Assembly (NCBI RefSeq): GCF_001434255.1
Contig: NZ_AZEY01000105.1
Span: 79,289-143,288 of the forward strand
Direction of reading: 5' to 3'
Source of the DNA: Lentilactobacillus diolivorans DSM 14421
GTDB taxonomy: Bacteria > Bacillota > Bacilli > Lactobacillales > Lactobacillaceae
DNA: 64,000 nt
Positions 61,001 to 64,000 of the stretch are shown piece after piece; position 1 is the stretch's first letter; each line of letters begins with the position of its first letter. The notes under the pieces are model-generated. The model saw only the letters and a list, made by a program, of their open reading frames with translations. It did not search any database and was not told where the DNA came from. Made by a program: the position numbers and the translations under genes.

Positions 61001-62927
61001 CAATGATGTTTAGTCCTTTGGTTTTCAGACATTTTTCTTACTTCACGTTTTAGAAGACTGTTGAATCAATGATGTTTAGTCCAGTAACCAATGTGGATAA
61101 GGAGGTGTCACGGTTTTAGAAGACTGTTGAATCAATGATGTTTAGTCCAGTGGAGTGTTGCTTGATTCAATTACATTAGTTTTAGAAGACTGTTGAATCA
61201 ATGATGTTTAGTCCAAATGTCAATTTAGTTTGAGTAAAATGCCGGTTTTAGAAGACTGTTGAATCAATGATGTTTAGTCCAGTCGAAGAATTGCCATGCT
61301 TAGTATCCTTGTTTTAGAAGACTGTTGAATCAATGATGTTTAGTCCGCTGCCCTTTTTATTTTTGGCTATGGGGTAGTTTTAGAAGACTGTTGAATCAAT
61401 GATGTTTAGTCCAAGACAATTCTGATGAGTTAACTCCCCAACGTTTTAGAAGACTGTTGAATCAATGATGTTTAGTCCGTGGTGAAAATGTTGGTTAAAA
61501 ACGTGATTGTTTTAGAAGACTGTTGAATCAATGATGTTTAGTCCGAATATCATCTGGGATACCAACGTATATCTGTTTTAGAAGACTGTTGAATCAATGA
61601 TGTTTAGTCCCATTAATATCTTCGCCAACAAAAACACGTGGTTTTAGAAGACTGTTGAATCAATGATGTTTAGTCCTCATGTGGGACTATCCAGTGCCAC
61701 CAGCGTTTTAGAAGACTGTTGAATCAATGATGTTTAGTCCGTTTTGGACAATTACAGCAACAAAAAGAGGGTTTTAGAAGACTGTTGAATCAATGATGTT
61801 TAGTCCGAGAAACGTTGCTTGAGGATCCCAGAGTTGGTTTTAGAAGACTGTTGAATCAATGATGTTTAGTCCACTGATGATATTAATCAAGCTATCTTCA
61901 TTGTTTTAGAAGACTGTTGAATCAATGATGTTTAGTCCGGTCAGCACACTATTTACTATCATATCTGAGTTTTAGAAGACTGTTGAATCAATGATGTTTA
62001 GTCCTGCTAGTGGTTTCGGGTCGGCTTGCGGTGCGTTTTAGAAGACTGTTGAATCAATGATGTTTAGTCCAAGTAAAGCAAGGGTTCCTAAGTAACGATT
62101 GTTTTAGAAGACTGTTGAATCAATGATGTTTAGTCCCGATCCTTGAAATATAATCATAGTCCTTTAGTTTTAGAAGACTGTTGAATCAATGATGTTTAGT
62201 CCTCGAACCAATTATCGAAGTGGCGGAGAATGGTTTTAGAAGACTGTTGAATCAATGATGTTTAGTCCAGGCAGACGCACTCGCTTTGGCCGACATCAGT
62301 TTTAGAAGACTGTTGAATCAATGATGTTTAGTCCAAAAAAGCCATGGAAGAAAATACCAAGGCGGTTTTAGAAGACTGTTGAATCAATGATGTTTAGTCC
62401 AGTGGTCTAGGAACAGTTGTCGGGGTTGTTGTTTTAGAAGACTGTTGAATCAATGATGTTTAGTCCCTAAGGATAACGACATTAGTTCATTCTCTAGTTT
62501 TAGAAGACTGTTGAATCAATGATGTTTAGTCCTCATTTATTAAAATGGCGACTAATGACGACGTTTTAGAAGACTGTTGAATCAATGATGTTTAGTCCCC
62601 CGCTTTGACAATGATGCTGTCATTACGTGTTTTAGAAGACTGTTGAATCAATGATGTTTAGTCCCTTAATGGCTAATAGACTTACCGATCGCCAGTTTTA
62701 GAAGACTGTTGAATCAATGATGTTTAGTCCACCTCAGCACTCCAGCACGTGCATCCGGAAGTTTTAGAAGACTGTTGAATCAATGATGTTTAGTCCAGTG
62801 TAAGCCATATGAATTACTCAAACCAAGTTTTAGAAGACTGTTGAATCAATGATGTTTAGTCCTTTTCAATAAAAAATTAGGTTATCAGAATGTATTAGAA
62901 GACTATCGAATCAATAATGTTTAACCA
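58011..62927 (+). CRISPR. Type II-A CRISPR array, 74 intact repeats plus one degenerate terminal repeat
   Basis: A 36-bp repeat (GTTTTAGAAGACTG...TGATGTTTAGTCC) is found 74 times, starting at 58011 and every 66 bp to 61641, then 61705 to 62827. There are 73 spacers between them: 72 of 30 nt and one of 28 nt (61677-61704). All 74 copies read identically. A 29-nt spacer (62863-62891) and a degenerate repeat (62892-62927) follow, marking the trailer end, so new spacers are added beside csn2. Repeats are in the same orientation as the cas genes. Confidence 0.98.
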
Positions 62928-63011
62928 GTCGGTTTAGCGAACCGATATTTAGAAGTAAAAGTACCATTTCATTTATTTTCAACCAAATTCATTCCATCCG
63001 AGGCCACACCC

Positions 63012-63779
63012 ATGAAAAAAATCATCCAAGCCATCCTACTAACAACAATCACCATACTATCAATCATCCTCACAGCCACCACCACCCACGCCGCCAATCT
63101 CCAACCCTACATGATCCACGACCAACGCCACATTCTCACGCCAGTCCAAAAGCAACAAATCATCCAACAGAATGAGCAATGGTCTCATCAGCGTCGGCGC
63201 CAGCAAATCTGGGTTTACACGTTTAAGCAGATGCCAAGTACCATCAAGGATGACCTCAGCGACGATGATAGTACGGGCGAAATTTCAGACGATGTTTCCA
63301 CGTCAATTCTGACCAAAGCCGTTAAAAGTTATACACCGGCCGATGGTGATTATGATCGGGACACAATGATCGATCAGCGGCTTTCATCTCTAACCAATCA
63401 AGTCTCAATCTTGGTGGTTTATCCACGAGGTGGTGGACAACGGGTACTTTTTATCAAAAGCGGGGATTTGCGGAGTGCGGTATCGGATTTCCAAAATTGG
63501 CGCATGAATTTGGGATTGTCTAAACAAGTTGATAGTAATACCGCATTAATGAAATATGTTCATGTTTATACGCCGTTTATTAATAAACACGTCGCCAATA
63601 CTGCCATGATCAAGCAAGGGATCAGTTGGGATAATATATGGGAAATTATTTTTGGAATCTTAATTGTTTTGGGATTCATCGGAATTGTTCGATTTGTTCG
63701 GCATACACCGGGCGGTGGTGGCGGTGATAGTGATAGCAGTTTTGATGATGGTTATGTTATGGGTCGATGGATGAGGTAA
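63012..63779 (+). CDS. Secreted/membrane TPM-domain protein
   Basis: The 255-residue protein has a signal peptide (about 1-27, cleavage near THAAN), a TPM (YgcG-type) domain: LQPYMIHDQRHILTPVQKQQIIQQNEQW and VSILVVYPRGGGQRVLFIKSGDLRS, and a C-terminal membrane helix (about 210-230) followed by GGGGGD and a charged tail. The GAGG RBS is 8 nt upstream. The 5' part is strikingly C-rich and G-poor. TPM proteins are poorly understood; an unclear envelope role is all that can be said. It lies downstream of the array but is not a known cas gene. Confidence 0.8.
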   Translation: MKKIIQAILLTTITILSIILTATTTHAANLQPYMIHDQRHILTPVQKQQIIQQNEQWSHQRRRQQIWVYTFKQMPSTIKDDLSDDDSTGEISDDVSTSILTKAVKSYTPADGDYDRDTMIDQRLSSLTNQVSILVVYPRGGGQRVLFIKSGDLRSAVSDFQNWRMNLGLSKQVDSNTALMKYVHVYTPFINKHVANTAMIKQGISWDNIWEIIFGILIVLGFIGIVRFVRHTPGGGGGDSDSSFDDGYVMGRWMR

Positions 63780-63853
63780 GTAAAAGTCTATTTGAATCGA
63801 TCACTGGGTGAATTTGTCATTCGCTTGGATAGAAAAGATTTGACCAATAGTCG

Positions 63854-63891
63854 TTTAATGTAATACAAACTTTTTCGTATTATATTAAACT
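63854..63891. other. Inverted repeat in the terminal intergenic region
   Basis: GTTTAATGTAATAC pairs with GTATTATATTAAAC around a loop of about 10 nt (14 bp, one G:U-compatible pair). It is AT-rich and not followed by a clean T-run. 63780-64000 holds no convincing gene. Confidence 0.5.
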
Positions 63892-64000
63892 GCCGCAGTG
63901 ATAGTTCCAAACAATAACCAAAAGGGACCAATCCTTTCGAAATGGGTTGTTCGTCAACTGTTGTTGGTGAATTCAAATATTAAAGTTCTAATCATTTCGT

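Noticed and set aside
58011..62862. Self-targeting spacers against this window
   Set aside because: I looked for matches to the genes here by eye and found none. A machine search is needed for the rest of the genome.
63788..63976. A 62-codon minus-strand open frame
   Set aside because: Overlaps an inverted repeat, no convincing RBS, and no recognisable domain.

Overview
The window is chromosomal DNA of a low-to-mid-GC lactic acid bacterium. The gene set (dlt operon, ECF vitamin transporters, PyrR attenuation, PepV-type dipeptidase, YhgE-family protein) and a type II-A Cas9 that reads like the Lactobacillus buchneri-type enzyme suggest Lentilactobacillus or a close relative. This is inferred from remembered protein families; no search was run. 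There is no rRNA, tRNA, transposase or prophage. Most genes are in short operons separated by strong hairpin terminators.

Layout. 0.15-3.6 kb: a MocR-type regulator whose PLP-binding residues are replaced, in an operon with an ECF S-component and preceded by a tandem-palindrome operator; then an XRE-DUF3800 protein. 3.7-9.2 kb: a YhgE/Pip membrane protein, a TetR regulator, a cation diffusion facilitator, a small membrane protein and an amino-acid permease. 9.2-12.8 kb: intergenic palindromic repeats, then a complete four-gene ECF transporter (S, T, A, A'). 12.8-21.7 kb: TSUP exporter, GyrI-like protein, secreted protein, a candidate small RNA, a 94-bp tandem repeat, two paralogous APC permeases around an acetyltransferase, and a CoA-disulfide-reductase-type flavoprotein. 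22.3-29.5 kb: the D-alanylation operon, serine hydrolase (DltE-like)-dltX-dltA-dltB-dltC-dltD-serine hydrolase. dltX is only 47 codons. 29.7-37.2 kb: small genes including UspA, PEBP, two GNATs, a PyrR-attenuated uracil permease, NUDIX, a MarR with a His/Gly-rich tail, and a MerR-TipAS regulator with its own 19-bp-spacer promoter. 37.2-51.6 kb: PepV-like peptidase with a YfcC transporter, a D-2-hydroxyacid dehydrogenase, sbcDC, a TrpX-type ABC transporter behind an attenuator with a 12-residue leader peptide, and a fumarase-superfamily lyase. 51.8-62.9 kb: a complete type II-A CRISPR-Cas locus: cas9, tracrRNA on the opposite strand, cas1, cas2, csn2, and an array of 74 identical 36-bp repeats plus one degenerate terminal repeat. 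The window ends with a TPM-domain protein.

The clearest non-routine signals are these. (1) The tracrRNA anti-repeat and the degenerate terminal CRISPR repeat share three bases that differ from the 74 body repeats, and all three differences leave G:U pairs. (2) A family of modular intergenic palindromes has stems that change sequence from locus to locus but stay self-complementary; two copies are each exactly 112 bp. (3) The ECF ATPase pair has all its non-consensus catalytic residues in a single composite ATP site. (4) The MocR regulator has lost its PLP lysine. (5) The trpX-type operon carries a leader-peptide attenuator rather than a recognisable T-box.
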